From NCBI GenBank assembly GCA_031258625.1, contig JAIRMO010000097.1, forward strand, positions 1 to 11,894: 11,894 nucleotides of DNA. Reading direction: 5' to 3'. The notes beneath the pieces were generated by a model. That model saw only the letters and a list, made by a program, of their open reading frames with translations. It made no database searches and had not been told where the DNA came from. This document shows, piece after piece, positions 1 to 6,928 of the stretch. Positions within the stretch are counted from its first letter, which is position 1; each line of letters begins with the position of its first letter. Source of the stretch: Spirochaetaceae bacterium. Lineage in GTDB: Bacteria > Spirochaetota > Spirochaetia > Treponematales > Breznakiellaceae. Both the position numbers and the translations under genes were made by a program.

Positions 1-11
1 AGTCTAACCAC
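1..11 (-). CDS. 5' end of a gene leaving the window, downstream of the radical SAM gene (partial)
   Basis: On the minus strand, 12 bases after the stop of the radical SAM gene, a strong purine-rich Shine-Dalgarno tract (GGGAGGAGG, positions 23-15) precedes a GTG at 11-9. The following codons begin Val-Arg-(Leu). Only the first codons are visible, so the product cannot be read. Radical SAM proteins of this type are often encoded next to a DUF4130/TIGR03915 'probable DNA metabolism' protein. The tight spacing fits such a partner, but this is inference from gene order only. Confidence 0.4.
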
Positions 12-23
12 GAGCCTCCTCCC

Positions 24-1292
24 TTAAAATTCAAAGAGGGGGATCTGAAGTCCCGCCCCGTCGCTGTCCGAGAGGATCCGGCGGATCCGGCGGGGGTCAT
101 CGGGCCGGTCCAGGAAGGAGCCGGCAAGGGTGATAAAGTACCGGGCCCGCTTCAGGACCACCCCCAGACGCCGGAGGCCGTCGAAGGAGAGGGCCCGGGA
201 TCGCCTGACCTCCAGGATGCGCCGGGCGCTTTTTGCCCCGATCCCCGGTACCCGGAGGAGGGCCTCATAGTCCGCGGTGTTTAATTCCAGGGGGAATTGA
301 TCGAGGTTTTTAAGCGCCCAGGCGGTTTTGGGATCCAGATGGGGGTCCAGAAAGGGGGTGGATTGATCCAGGATCTCATCGGGACTAAAGTGGTAAAACC
401 GGAGGAGCCAGTCCGCCTGGTAAAGCCGGTGTTCCCGGACCAGGGGGGGGCCGCTTATGTCCGGAAGCCGGGGATCCGAAACACCCCCCCGCCCGGGGAC
501 TCCCACAGGGACAAAGGCAGAGTAGTAGACCCGGCGGAGGGAGAATTTTCGGTAAAGCGCCCCGGAGAGGGAGATGATTTGCCGGTCGTCCTCCGGGCTG
601 GCCCCCACGATGATCTGGGTGCTTTGTCCCGCCGGGGCAAAAACCGGGGTGGACGTTTTGCCCTGGGGCAGGAACCGGATCCGCCGCCGGTCCTCCTCAA
701 ATTCGGCCCCGGTGCGGGCCGCCTCCTCCATGGCCCCCAGGATCACCTTCCCCGATTTTTGGGGGGCCAGGGTTTGCAGGCTCCTGTCCGTGGGGAGTTC
801 TATGTTGGCGCTTAACCGGTCCGCGTAAAGCCCCGCCCGGCGGATCAACTTTTCCCCTGTTCCGGGGATTATTTTAAGGTGGATATACCCCCCGTATCCC
901 GCCTCGGTCCGCAGCTTTTTGGCGGTTTCGATGAGTTTTTCCATCACCATATCGGGATCGGCGAAGATCCCGGAGGAAAGAAAAAGCCCTTCGATGTAGT
1001 TCCGCCGGTAAAATTGAAGGGTGAGTTCCACCAGCTCGTCTACGGTAAAGGAGGTCCGTTTGATATCCGCCGAGGCCCGGTTCACACAGTAGGCGCAGTC
1101 AAAGCGGCACACATTAGAGAAAAGCACCTTGAGCAGGCTGACGCAGCGGCCGTCTTCGGTCCAGCTATGGCATATTCCCGCGGGTTTGGCCAGGCCGAAC
1201 GCGGCTCCCCGGCCCGTACTCCCGGAAGACGCGCAGGACGCGTCAAATTTTGCCGCCCCCGCCAGGAGGGAAATTTTTTCTCCCAAATCCAT
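24..1292 (-). CDS. radical SAM protein, putative DNA modification/repair type, with C-terminal helix-hairpin-helix
   Basis: The protein is 422 aa from the ATG at 1292. The radical SAM cluster motif C62-x3-C66-x2-C69 (CRFDCAYC) binds the [4Fe-4S] cluster used to cleave S-adenosylmethionine. Residues 55-260 fit the radical SAM barrel. A helix-hairpin-helix DNA-binding motif lies at about 336-362 (LNTADYEALLRVPGIGAKSA). The start (MDLGEKISLLAGAAKFDASC) and overall layout match the family named 'putative DNA modification/repair radical SAM protein' (TIGR03916, about 410 aa); its reaction is not known to me. Additional Cys at 20, 41 and 50 are visible. The reading frame stays open far upstream (to 2303) but that part is antisense to leuB and is not coding. 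An alternative ATG lies at 1307 (MYSII-MDLG). Neither start has a Shine-Dalgarno; a promoter places transcription start at about 1292, favouring a leaderless mRNA. It is divergent from leuB and probably co-transcribed with the gene at 1-11. Confidence 0.9.
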   Translation of the reverse strand: MDLGEKISLLAGAAKFDASCASSGSTGRGAAFGLAKPAGICHSWTEDGRCVSLLKVLFSNVCRFDCAYCVNRASADIKRTSFTVDELVELTLQFYRRNYIEGLFLSSGIFADPDMVMEKLIETAKKLRTEAGYGGYIHLKIIPGTGEKLIRRAGLYADRLSANIELPTDRSLQTLAPQKSGKVILGAMEEAARTGAEFEEDRRRIRFLPQGKTSTPVFAPAGQSTQIIVGASPEDDRQIISLSGALYRKFSLRRVYYSAFVPVGVPGRGGVSDPRLPDISGPPLVREHRLYQADWLLRFYHFSPDEILDQSTPFLDPHLDPKTAWALKNLDQFPLELNTADYEALLRVPGIGAKSARRILEVRRSRALSFDGLRRLGVVLKRARYFITLAGSFLDRPDDPRRIRRILSDSDGAGLQIPLFEF

Positions 1293-1298
1293 GATAAT

Positions 1299-1327
1299 AC
1301 TATACATTTGTATAGGAATGATTACAA
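1299..1327 (-). promoter_or_regulatory. sigma-70-type promoter of the radical SAM gene
   Basis: Read on the minus strand, a -35-like TTGTAA (1327-1322) and a -10-like TATAGT (1304-1299) are separated by exactly 17 bases. The expected transcription start, about 7 bases past the -10, falls on the A of the ATG at 1292, so the mRNA would be leaderless. This agrees with the lack of any ribosome binding site there. Confidence 0.5.
1300..1315. promoter_or_regulatory. perfect 16-bp palindrome, candidate operator
   Basis: CTATACATTTGTATAG has perfect 7-bp inverted arms (1300-1306 and 1309-1315) around TT. It covers most of the -10 and the downstream half of the spacer of the radical SAM promoter. That is the usual placement for a dimeric repressor such as LexA, or a member of the GntR, MarR or TetR families. 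The responsible regulator is not identified. Confidence 0.5.
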
Positions 1328-1410
1328 GCCTCTTTTCATTTAGAATAAAAAAAATGAGGGCGGTCCGGGTTAAAACGCTGGTTCGGACGGCTTTTTTACG
1401 CAGCCTTGGT

Positions 1411-1416
1411 AAGGAG
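1411..1416 (+). promoter_or_regulatory. ribosome binding site deciding the GTG start of leuB
   Basis: AAGGAG sits 8 bases upstream of GTG 1425. This supports the GTG start; no better ATG precedes the conserved N-terminus. Confidence 0.75.
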
Positions 1417-1424
1417 AAAAAACG

Positions 1425-2561
1425 GTGAATTATTCGATTGCCCTGGTTCCCGGTGACGGGATAGGCCCCGACGTTACCGCCCCGGCCGTGGAGGTCTTGG
1501 ACGCGGTGGGGGATAAATTCGGCCATATATTTAATTATGTTGAGTTGGAAGCCGGGGGCCGCGCCATCGACCATGCCGGGGAGCCCCTGCCCCCGGAGAC
1601 CCTGGAGGCGGCCAAACAATGCGACGCCCTGCTCCTGGGGGCCGTGGGGGGGCCGAAATGGGAAACCCTGCCGGGGAACCTCCGGCCCGAGCGGGCCCTC
1701 CTGGGGCTCCGGGCGGGGCTTGAGGTGTATGCCAACCTGCGGCCCGCGGCCCTGCTCCCCCAGCTCCGTTCCGCCTGCCCCCTCACGGACGAGGTCCTGG
1801 CCGCGGGCAACGGCGGGGACAAAACCGGCTTTGACCTCCTCATCGTCCGGGAGCTTACCGGGGGGATCTACTTTGGCAAGCGGGGCCGGAGCGATAACGG
1901 GGATTCCGCCTTTGATACCGAAACCTATTCCAGGGAGGAAATCGACCGGGTTCTCAGGACCGCGTACGCCGCCGCGGAGGGGCGCCGGAAAAAACTCTGT
2001 ATGGTGGATAAGGCCAATGTCCTTGAATCTTCCCGGCTCTGGCGGGAACTGACCCAAGCCGTCTCCCGGGAGTACCCGCATATTGAAACTTCTTATATGT
2101 ATGTGGATAATTGCTCCATGCAGTTGGTTCGTTCCCCAGGCCAATTCGACGTGATCGTTACCTCCAACCTCTTTGGGGATATCCTTTCCGACGAGGCTTC
2201 GGCCATTACCGGTTCCATCGGGATGCTTGCCTCCGCCAGTCTGGGGGCGCCCGCGTCCTCCCCGGCGCAAAAGGGGCGGCGGGGGATCTATGAGCCCATC
2301 CACGGTTCCGCCCCGGACATTGCCGGCCGGGACATCGCCAATCCCCTGGCGGCGATCCTTTCCGCCGCCCTGATGCTCCGCTATTCCTTTGGCCTGGAGC
2401 GGGAGGCTCGTACCATCGAGGCCGCGGTGAATGCCGTCCTGGGCGCGGGACTCAGGACTCAGGACATCGCCGGCCGGGGGAAGGATGCCGGGAAAGAAAA
2501 AATCGTCGGTACCCGGGAAATGGGAAAGGCGGTGTTAGAAGCGGTACTCAGTGGAGAATAA
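1425..2561 (+). CDS. leuB: 3-isopropylmalate dehydrogenase
   Basis: This enzyme oxidatively decarboxylates 3-isopropylmalate to 2-oxoisocaproate with NAD+, the third step of leucine synthesis, in the cytoplasm. At 378 aa it is slightly longer than the usual 350-365. The N-terminal signature [11 protein letters not shown] (residues 7-17) and GAVGGPKWE (72-80) are present. The LeuB-specific loop [17 protein letters not shown] (92-108) carries substrate-binding Arg96 and Arg106. [14 protein letters not shown] (141-154) contains catalytic Tyr149, and DKANVL (195-200) contains catalytic Lys. Mg-binding Asp228, Asp252 and Asp256 lie in YVDN and [12 protein letters not shown]. The leucine-type loop separates it from isocitrate and tartrate dehydrogenases. 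The start is GTG with AAGGAG 8 bases upstream. It is the first gene of a leuB-ilvD unit with a 17-bp gap, and is divergent from the radical SAM gene. The upstream promoter is not clear; TAGAAT at 1341-1346 could be a -10 but lacks a convincing -35. Confidence 0.96.
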   Translation: MNYSIALVPGDGIGPDVTAPAVEVLDAVGDKFGHIFNYVELEAGGRAIDHAGEPLPPETLEAAKQCDALLLGAVGGPKWETLPGNLRPERALLGLRAGLEVYANLRPAALLPQLRSACPLTDEVLAAGNGGDKTGFDLLIVRELTGGIYFGKRGRSDNGDSAFDTETYSREEIDRVLRTAYAAAEGRRKKLCMVDKANVLESSRLWRELTQAVSREYPHIETSYMYVDNCSMQLVRSPGQFDVIVTSNLFGDILSDEASAITGSIGMLASASLGAPASSPAQKGRRGIYEPIHGSAPDIAGRDIANPLAAILSAALMLRYSFGLEREARTIEAAVNAVLGAGLRTQDIAGRGKDAGKEKIVGTREMGKAVLEAVLSGE

Positions 2562-2578
2562 AGCGTGAGGAGCGGAAG

Positions 2579-4258
2579 ATGAGAAGTGACGCGGTTAATA
2601 AGGGGGTGGCCCGTGCGCCGCACCGGTCCCTTTTTAAGGCCCTGGGGTTTATTGATGAGGAGTTTAACCGGCCCCTTATCGGTATCGCGGCGGCGAAAAG
2701 TGAGATCGTTCCGGGGCATATCCACCTGGATACCCTTGCCCGGGCCGCCGCCGACGGGGTACGCCTCGCCGGGGGGGTGCCGGTAACCTTTCCCGTGATC
2801 GGGGTATGCGACGGGATCGCCATGGGCCATGAGGGGATGCGGTATTCGTTGGTAACCCGGGAACTTATCGCCGATTCCATTGAATGTATGGTCATGGCCC
2901 ATGGGTTTGACGCCTTAATCTGCATCCCCAACTGCGACAAGATCGTCCCGGGGATGCTCATGGCCGCGGCCCGGCTCAACCTGCCCACGGTGTTTGTCTC
3001 CGGAGGGCCCATGCTCGCGGGCCGCCGGAAGGGCGCGGGGCGGGAACCTATCACCCTCACCACCATGTTTGAGGCGGTGGGGGCCGTGGGGGCGGGGAAG
3101 ATGGACGAGGCCGAACTCGCGGCCCTGGAGGAAGCGGCCTGTCCGGGCTGCGGGTCCTGCGCGGGGATGTTCACCGCCAATTCCATGAACTGCGTTACCG
3201 AGGCCCTGGGGATGGCCCTGCCGGGGAACGGCGCCATCCCCGCGGTGATGGCGGAACGGCTCCGCCTGGCCAAGCGGACCGGGGTCTTGGCCCTGGAGGT
3301 TTTGAAGAAGGACCTGCGCCCCCGGTCCATTTTGACCGAAAGGGCCTTCCGTAACGCCCTGGCCCTGGATATGGCCCTGGGCTGTTCCACCAATACCGCC
3401 CTGCACCTCCCCGCCATAGCCCACGAGGCGGACTTCAACCTGGACCTGGACCTGCTCAACCGGGTGAGCGCCGTTACCCCCAACCTCTGCAAACTCGCCC
3501 CGGCGGGAACCGCCGCCATCGAGGACCTCCACGCCGCCGGGGGCGTCCCCGGGGTGTTCTCCGAGCTGGCTAAAAAGGACCTTATCGACGGATCCGCCCG
3601 GACCGTATACGGCGTCCTGGCCGACGCCTACCGGGACGCGAAAAACCTGGACCCCCGGATCATCCGGCCCGTGGACAACCCCTATTCCGCCACCGGGGGC
3701 CTTGCCTGCCTCCGGGGAAACCTCGCCCCGGAAGGTTCCGTGGTCAAACAGAGCGCCGTGGCCCCCTCCATGCTCAAACATTCCGGCCCGGCCCGGATCT
3801 TCGATTCCGAGGATGCCGCCTTTGAGGCCATCATGGGGGGTAAGATCCGGCCGGGGGACGTGATCGTGATCCGCTACGAGGGGCCCCGGGGCGGTCCGGG
3901 GATGAAGGAGATGCTGGGTCCCACCGGCGCCCTGGCGGGGATGGGCCTGGACGACCAGGTGGCCCTGATCACCGACGGCCGTTTTTCCGGGGCCACCAGG
4001 GGGGCCGCCATCGGCCACGTTTCCCCGGAGGCCGCCGAGGGGGGCCCCATCGCCCTGCTTGAGGAGGGGGACCGTATCGTCATCGACATCGAAGGCCGGA
4101 GTATCGACGCGGCCCTGAGCCCGGAGGAACTGGCCCGGCGGAAAGCCGCCTGGAAGCCCGCGCCCCCCAAAGTGAGTTCCGGTTACCTTGCCCGGTACGC
4201 CCGGCAGGTGGGTTCCGCCGCTACCGGGGCGGTGTTCAAGGCGCCCGGCGCCGACTAG
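2579..4258 (+). CDS. ilvD: dihydroxy-acid dehydratase
   Basis: This iron-sulfur enzyme dehydrates 2,3-dihydroxy-isovalerate and 2,3-dihydroxy-3-methylvalerate to the 2-oxo acids of valine and isoleucine. At 559 aa it has the usual length of the short IlvD class. Key motifs are [11 protein letters not shown] (41-51), [11 protein letters not shown] (77-87), [12 protein letters not shown] (115-126) with a likely cluster ligand Cys119, SGGPMLAG (141-148) and [19 protein letters not shown] (188-206) with further cluster Cys. GCSTNT (268-273) and the C-terminal [15 protein letters not shown] (432-446) and TDGRFSG (465-471) signatures are also present. All are intact. The position that holds Cys in [2Fe-2S] family members near residue 41 is Ser here, as in enterobacterial [4Fe-4S] enzymes. 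That reading comes from memory of alignments. GAGGAG (2567-2572) lies 6 bases before the ATG, and the gene follows leuB by 17 bases, so it is very likely co-transcribed with it. Confidence 0.96.
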   Translation: MRSDAVNKGVARAPHRSLFKALGFIDEEFNRPLIGIAAAKSEIVPGHIHLDTLARAAADGVRLAGGVPVTFPVIGVCDGIAMGHEGMRYSLVTRELIADSIECMVMAHGFDALICIPNCDKIVPGMLMAAARLNLPTVFVSGGPMLAGRRKGAGREPITLTTMFEAVGAVGAGKMDEAELAALEEAACPGCGSCAGMFTANSMNCVTEALGMALPGNGAIPAVMAERLRLAKRTGVLALEVLKKDLRPRSILTERAFRNALALDMALGCSTNTALHLPAIAHEADFNLDLDLLNRVSAVTPNLCKLAPAGTAAIEDLHAAGGVPGVFSELAKKDLIDGSARTVYGVLADAYRDAKNLDPRIIRPVDNPYSATGGLACLRGNLAPEGSVVKQSAVAPSMLKHSGPARIFDSEDAAFEAIMGGKIRPGDVIVIRYEGPRGGPGMKEMLGPTGALAGMGLDDQVALITDGRFSGATRGAAIGHVSPEAAEGGPIALLEEGDRIVIDIEGRSIDAALSPEELARRKAAWKPAPPKVSSGYLARYARQVGSAATGAVFKAPGAD

Positions 4259-4276
4259 CAGCCTGTTGTACCTGTA

Positions 4277-4313
4277 GGTTTCATGGTTTTTTAACGAAAA
4301 AACCATGAAAACC
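4277..4313. repeat. strong inverted repeat after ilvD
   Basis: TTTCATGGTTTTTT (4279-4292) and AAAAAACCATGAAA (4297-4310) form a perfect 14-bp stem with loop AACG. GG (4277-4278) and CC (4312-4313) extend it across a one-base bulge. It starts about 20 bases after the ilvD stop. It could terminate or stabilise the leuB-ilvD mRNA, but no T-tract follows the stem on either strand, so it is not a canonical intrinsic terminator. Its symmetry would also suit a dispersed intergenic palindrome. Confidence 0.7.
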
Positions 4314-4334
4314 ACGGTTATTGGGCATGCTTTC

Positions 4335-4414
4335 GGAGTTTGCGGGGTAAAAGATCGCCTTACAGGCGATCTTGGGAGGTTTCATGCGCGAAGCGCGACA
4401 AACTCCTGAGGAGG
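4335..4414 (+). promoter_or_regulatory. structured ilvB leader with nested stems that may mask or free the ribosome binding site
   Basis: GGAGTTTG (4335-4342) is complementary to CAAACTCC (4399-4406), closing a domain. Inside lie a perfect 10-bp hairpin (AAGATCGCCT 4351-4360, loop TAC, AGGCGATCTT 4364-4373) and a GCGC-GAA-GCGC hairpin (4386-4396). CTCC (4403-4406) can instead pair with GGAG (4410-4413) of the ilvB ribosome binding site. The two pairings are mutually exclusive, a layout seen in translational switches. No Ile/Leu/Val-rich leader peptide is present, so classical attenuation is unlikely. The alternative is a mosaic dispersed intergenic repeat. Confidence 0.45.
4409..4414 (+). promoter_or_regulatory. 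ribosome binding site of ilvB
   Basis: AGGAGG lies 10 bases before ATG 4425. It overlaps by one base the TGA (4407-4409) of a short upstream reading frame and can pair with CTCC just upstream. Confidence 0.75.
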
Positions 4415-4424
4415 AAAAAGCATC

Positions 4425-6197
4425 ATGTTGTACTCTGGCGCCCGTATTTTAATTGAGGCCCTTGTCGAACAGGGGGTGGATACGGTATTTGGATTCCCCG
4501 GCGGGGCGGTTTTGTTTATATACGATGAATTATTCAAACACCGGGACCGGATCCGGCATATCCTGGTGAGCCACGAACAGCACGCCGCCCACGCGGCGGA
4601 TGGTTACGCCCGGTCCAGCGGGAAGGTGGGGGTATGTATCGCCACCTCAGGCCCCGGCGCGACCAACCTGGTAACCGGCATTGCCACCGCCGCCATGGAC
4701 TCGGTGCCCTTAGTGGCGATCACCGGGAATGTCTCCGTTCCCCTCCTGGGCAAGGACAGCTTTCAGGAGGTGGACATCGCGGGGATCACCATGCCCGTGG
4801 TCAAACACAACTGGATCGTCAAGGACGTGAAGGACCTGGCCGAGGTGATCCGGGAAGCCTTTATCGTGGCCCGGACCGCCCGGCCCGGCCCGGTCCTCAT
4901 CGACATACCCAAGGACATCACCTCCGCTATGGGGGAATGGATACCCCTGGATGATTCGGGGGGGAAAGGGCGGGTAAAAAAGCAGGCCCGGCCGTCCCTT
5001 CCCGCCGCCTCGGAAGGGACGGCCGGGGACGACGCCGTGGGGGCCCGGGCCCGGCGGCTCCTGGAACGGGTCAGGGGAGCCACCTATACCGAGGAGGACC
5101 TGGACCGGGCGGCGGAACTCCTCGGCAGCGCCCAGCGGCCGGTGATCTACGCCGGGGGAGGGGTCAGCATCTCCAACGCCTCCGGGGAACTCACCCAACT
5201 GGCGGAACGGCTCAACGCCCCGGTGGCCTTGAGCCTCATGGGGATCGGGGCCCTTCCCCGGGAACACCGGCTTTGTACGGGGCTCATCGGGATGCACGGC
5301 ACCGTGGCCTCCAACAAGGCGGTCCAAAAGGCGGACCTCCTGGTGGCAGTCGGGGCCCGGTTTTCCGACCGGGTTACCAGCCGGGCCGATAAATTTGCCA
5401 AGGGGGCGAAGATCCTGCACCTCGACATCGATCCCGCGGAGATCAACAAGAACATCCGGACCGAAGCCTGGGTAGTGGGGGATATCAAGGATATTATCCG
5501 GAAACTCCTTAAAAAGCTCCCCCCGGCGGTAAAAACCGACTGGAACGGGGAAATCGAAAAATGGAAAACCCATGTTCCCGCGGCCCATCACCGCAAAACC
5601 AAGCTCCACCCCCGGTTTATCATTGAGGAGACCGCCCGGGGCCTGGGGTATGACGCCCTGGTGGCCGCCGACGTGGGGCAGCATCAGATGTGGACCGCCC
5701 AGTTCTACCCCTTCTCCAAACCCCGTTCCTTCCTCACCTCCGGGGGGCTGGGGACCATGGGCTTCGGCCTGGGGGCGATCCTGGGGGCGAAAATAGCGAA
5801 CCCCAAACGGCCCGCGGCGCTTTTTACCGGGGACGGTTCCTTCAGGATGAACTGCGCCGAAATGGCAACCATCGCCGCCTACGGGCTCCCCATCCTGATC
5901 CTGATCTTCAACAACCGGACCCTGGGAATGGTCCGGCAATGGCAGGCCCTTTTTTACGAGGAACGGTACGCGGAGACCACCCTGGACCGGTCCCCGGATT
6001 TTGTCCGCCTCGCCGGGGCCTACGGGCTTTTAGGGTACCGGGCGGATGACGAGGATTCCTTCCGGGCGGCGCTGGATGGGGCCTGGAAGGAACTGGCCCG
6101 GGGCAGGGCGGCGCTGATTGACGCCCACATCGATCCGGACGAAAAGGTCCTGCCCATGGTTCCCGGAGGAAGACCCATAGACGAACAGATTTTATAG
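4425..6197 (+). CDS. ilvB: acetolactate synthase large (catalytic) subunit
   Basis: This ThDP-dependent enzyme condenses pyruvate with pyruvate or 2-oxobutyrate, the first common step of valine, leucine and isoleucine synthesis. At 590 aa it is at the long end of the family. The N-terminal pyrimidine-binding domain (about 1-170) has GFPGGAVL (23-30) and the catalytic Glu51 in SHEQHAAHAADGYAR. A central FAD-site domain (about 226-365) follows, then the C-terminal pyrophosphate-binding domain with the GDGSFRMN...NN motif (469-497) that binds Mg-ThDP. DVGQHQMW (416-423) and GMVRQWQ (501-507) are typical of acetolactate synthase rather than of pyruvate oxidase or glyoxylate carboligase. Residues about 174-225 form a charged, low-complexity linker that seems longer than usual. 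The regulatory subunit gene ilvN does not follow; the next gene is on the opposite strand. Expression may depend on its own promoter or leader, since 166 bp of structured sequence separate it from ilvD. Confidence 0.95.
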   Translation: MLYSGARILIEALVEQGVDTVFGFPGGAVLFIYDELFKHRDRIRHILVSHEQHAAHAADGYARSSGKVGVCIATSGPGATNLVTGIATAAMDSVPLVAITGNVSVPLLGKDSFQEVDIAGITMPVVKHNWIVKDVKDLAEVIREAFIVARTARPGPVLIDIPKDITSAMGEWIPLDDSGGKGRVKKQARPSLPAASEGTAGDDAVGARARRLLERVRGATYTEEDLDRAAELLGSAQRPVIYAGGGVSISNASGELTQLAERLNAPVALSLMGIGALPREHRLCTGLIGMHGTVASNKAVQKADLLVAVGARFSDRVTSRADKFAKGAKILHLDIDPAEINKNIRTEAWVVGDIKDIIRKLLKKLPPAVKTDWNGEIEKWKTHVPAAHHRKTKLHPRFIIEETARGLGYDALVAADVGQHQMWTAQFYPFSKPRSFLTSGGLGTMGFGLGAILGAKIANPKRPAALFTGDGSFRMNCAEMATIAAYGLPILILIFNNRTLGMVRQWQALFYEERYAETTLDRSPDFVRLAGAYGLLGYRADDEDSFRAALDGAWKELARGRAALIDAHIDPDEKVLPMVPGGRPIDEQIL

Positions 6198-6251
6198 ACC
6201 GCCGGGGCGGTTCCCGGCTTACGGTTTTAGAACCGCTCATTTGAGTTTTTT
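6198..6251 (+). terminator. possible transcription end after ilvB
   Basis: Directly after the ilvB stop come a small GC-rich inverted repeat (ACCGCC 6198-6203 / GGCGGT 6206-6211) and a second hairpin (CGGTT 6222-6226 / AACCG 6231-6235). A run of six T lies at 6246-6251. The T-run is too far from the second stem for a textbook terminator, and it also encodes lysines of the opposing gene, so the call is weak. Confidence 0.3.
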
Positions 6252-6833
6252 CAGCCTGCTCAAAAAAAGGAGGCCGTTGGCTTCTCCCATGGCCTTGAGC
6301 CGCTCAAAATCCTCTTTGGCCTCCGTATCGGACCCCGAAAGGACCAGATCCCCCCCCCGGCGGCGGTACCATAGGTAGTGTTTGTACCGGATGCGGAGCC
6401 CCTGATGTTCCTGGACCCCTTCGTATAGGCGGCGTTCCAAAAATTCCGCCAGGGTGATATGGTTGTCCTCCCCGGCGAGCCAATAGATGTCCTCATCGGT
6501 AAAAAACAGGACCACCCGCCGGAACCCTTCCCCCAGGGACGCGTCGTTTCTAAACCCCTCAAAGATCAGATTTTGTTTTCCCAGGCTTAAATCATACCCC
6601 TCAAGCCGGAGATGCTTCCGCAATTCCGTTATTTCCCGGCGAATTTTGTTGACTATTTCGGGATTCCCTCGATTTATCTGAAGGCAGGACCGCCATGTCC
6701 GCAACTGACTTTCATAAAGATAGAAGTCCTTGGTTCTGCTTAAAAACAGGGTAGTTTCCGAGAGCAGTTTCCAAATGTCCGGGAGGAAATCTTGAAAAAC
6801 CTGTTCCAGCAAAGACTGTTTTTTCTTACCCAT
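6237..6833 (-). CDS. hypothetical protein, 198 aa, unrecognised
   Basis: I do not recognise this protein. It is 198 aa and starts MGKKKQSLLEQVFQDFLPDI, with no signal peptide and no membrane segment, so it is probably cytoplasmic. Residues 1-75 look mainly helical and charged. The middle part, RRVVLFFTDEDIYWLAGED (105-123), looks like alternating hydrophobic strands. The C-terminal third is rich in Tyr, Trp and Arg (YKHYLWYRRRG, 150-160) and ends in a Lys/Leu-rich helix. A 9-base G run covers codons 159-162 and could be a slippage site. AGGA lies about 6-9 bases upstream of the ATG at 6833, supporting the start. It is convergent with ilvB and divergent from the metallophosphoesterase. Base composition is a little lower in G+C at its 5' end than in its neighbours. 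Context gives no clear functional clue. Confidence 0.8.
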   Translation of the reverse strand: MGKKKQSLLEQVFQDFLPDIWKLLSETTLFLSRTKDFYLYESQLRTWRSCLQINRGNPEIVNKIRREITELRKHLRLEGYDLSLGKQNLIFEGFRNDASLGEGFRRVVLFFTDEDIYWLAGEDNHITLAEFLERRLYEGVQEHQGLRIRYKHYLWYRRRGGDLVLSGSDTEAKEDFERLKAMGEANGLLFLSRLKKLK

Positions 6834-6858
6834 TTTCTATCCTGAAAATAATCTAAAA

Positions 6859-6880
6859 ATCCGTACCCCGGATAATTTTT
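6859..6880. repeat. small hairpin with T-tract in the divergent intergenic region
   Basis: ATCCG (6859-6863) and CGGAT (6869-6873) form a 5-bp stem around TACCC. It is preceded by an A-run and followed by AATTTTTT. It resembles a short terminator for plus-strand transcription but sits between two divergent genes, so an operator or simple chance are equally possible. Confidence 0.3.
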
Positions 6881-6914
6881 TGTGGGCGCTTATGTATTAT
6901 TTATAGTATATAAT
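6880..6914 (+). promoter_or_regulatory. promoter of the metallophosphoesterase gene
   Basis: A perfect -10 hexamer TATAAT is at 6909-6914, with an overlapping TATAGT at 6902-6907. TTGTGG (6880-6885) lies 16 bases before the latter. Transcription would begin at about 6914-6921, leaving a 5' leader of only about 8-15 bases with no ribosome binding site before ATG 6929. Confidence 0.45.
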
Positions 6915-6928
6915 AAAATGGGACCGTT

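Noticed and set aside
1293..2303. N-terminal extension of the radical SAM frame to a 759-residue reading frame
   Set aside because: It is antisense to a perfectly conserved leuB, low in complexity (Gly/Pro-rich) and unlike any N-terminus of the family; the conserved protein begins at 1292.
2915..4315. 466-codon minus-strand frame opposite ilvD
   Set aside because: It is Gly/Pro/His-rich translation of the antisense strand of a GC-rich conserved gene, with no domain.
4327..4350. 7-codon attenuation leader peptide before ilvB (MLSEFAG)
   Set aside because: It has only one Leu, no Ile or Val, and no ribosome binding site; there is no terminator/antiterminator pair with a T-tract.
4710..5939. 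409-codon minus-strand frame opposite ilvB
   Set aside because: It is an antisense shadow; absence of stops follows from the G/C-biased codon use of ilvB.
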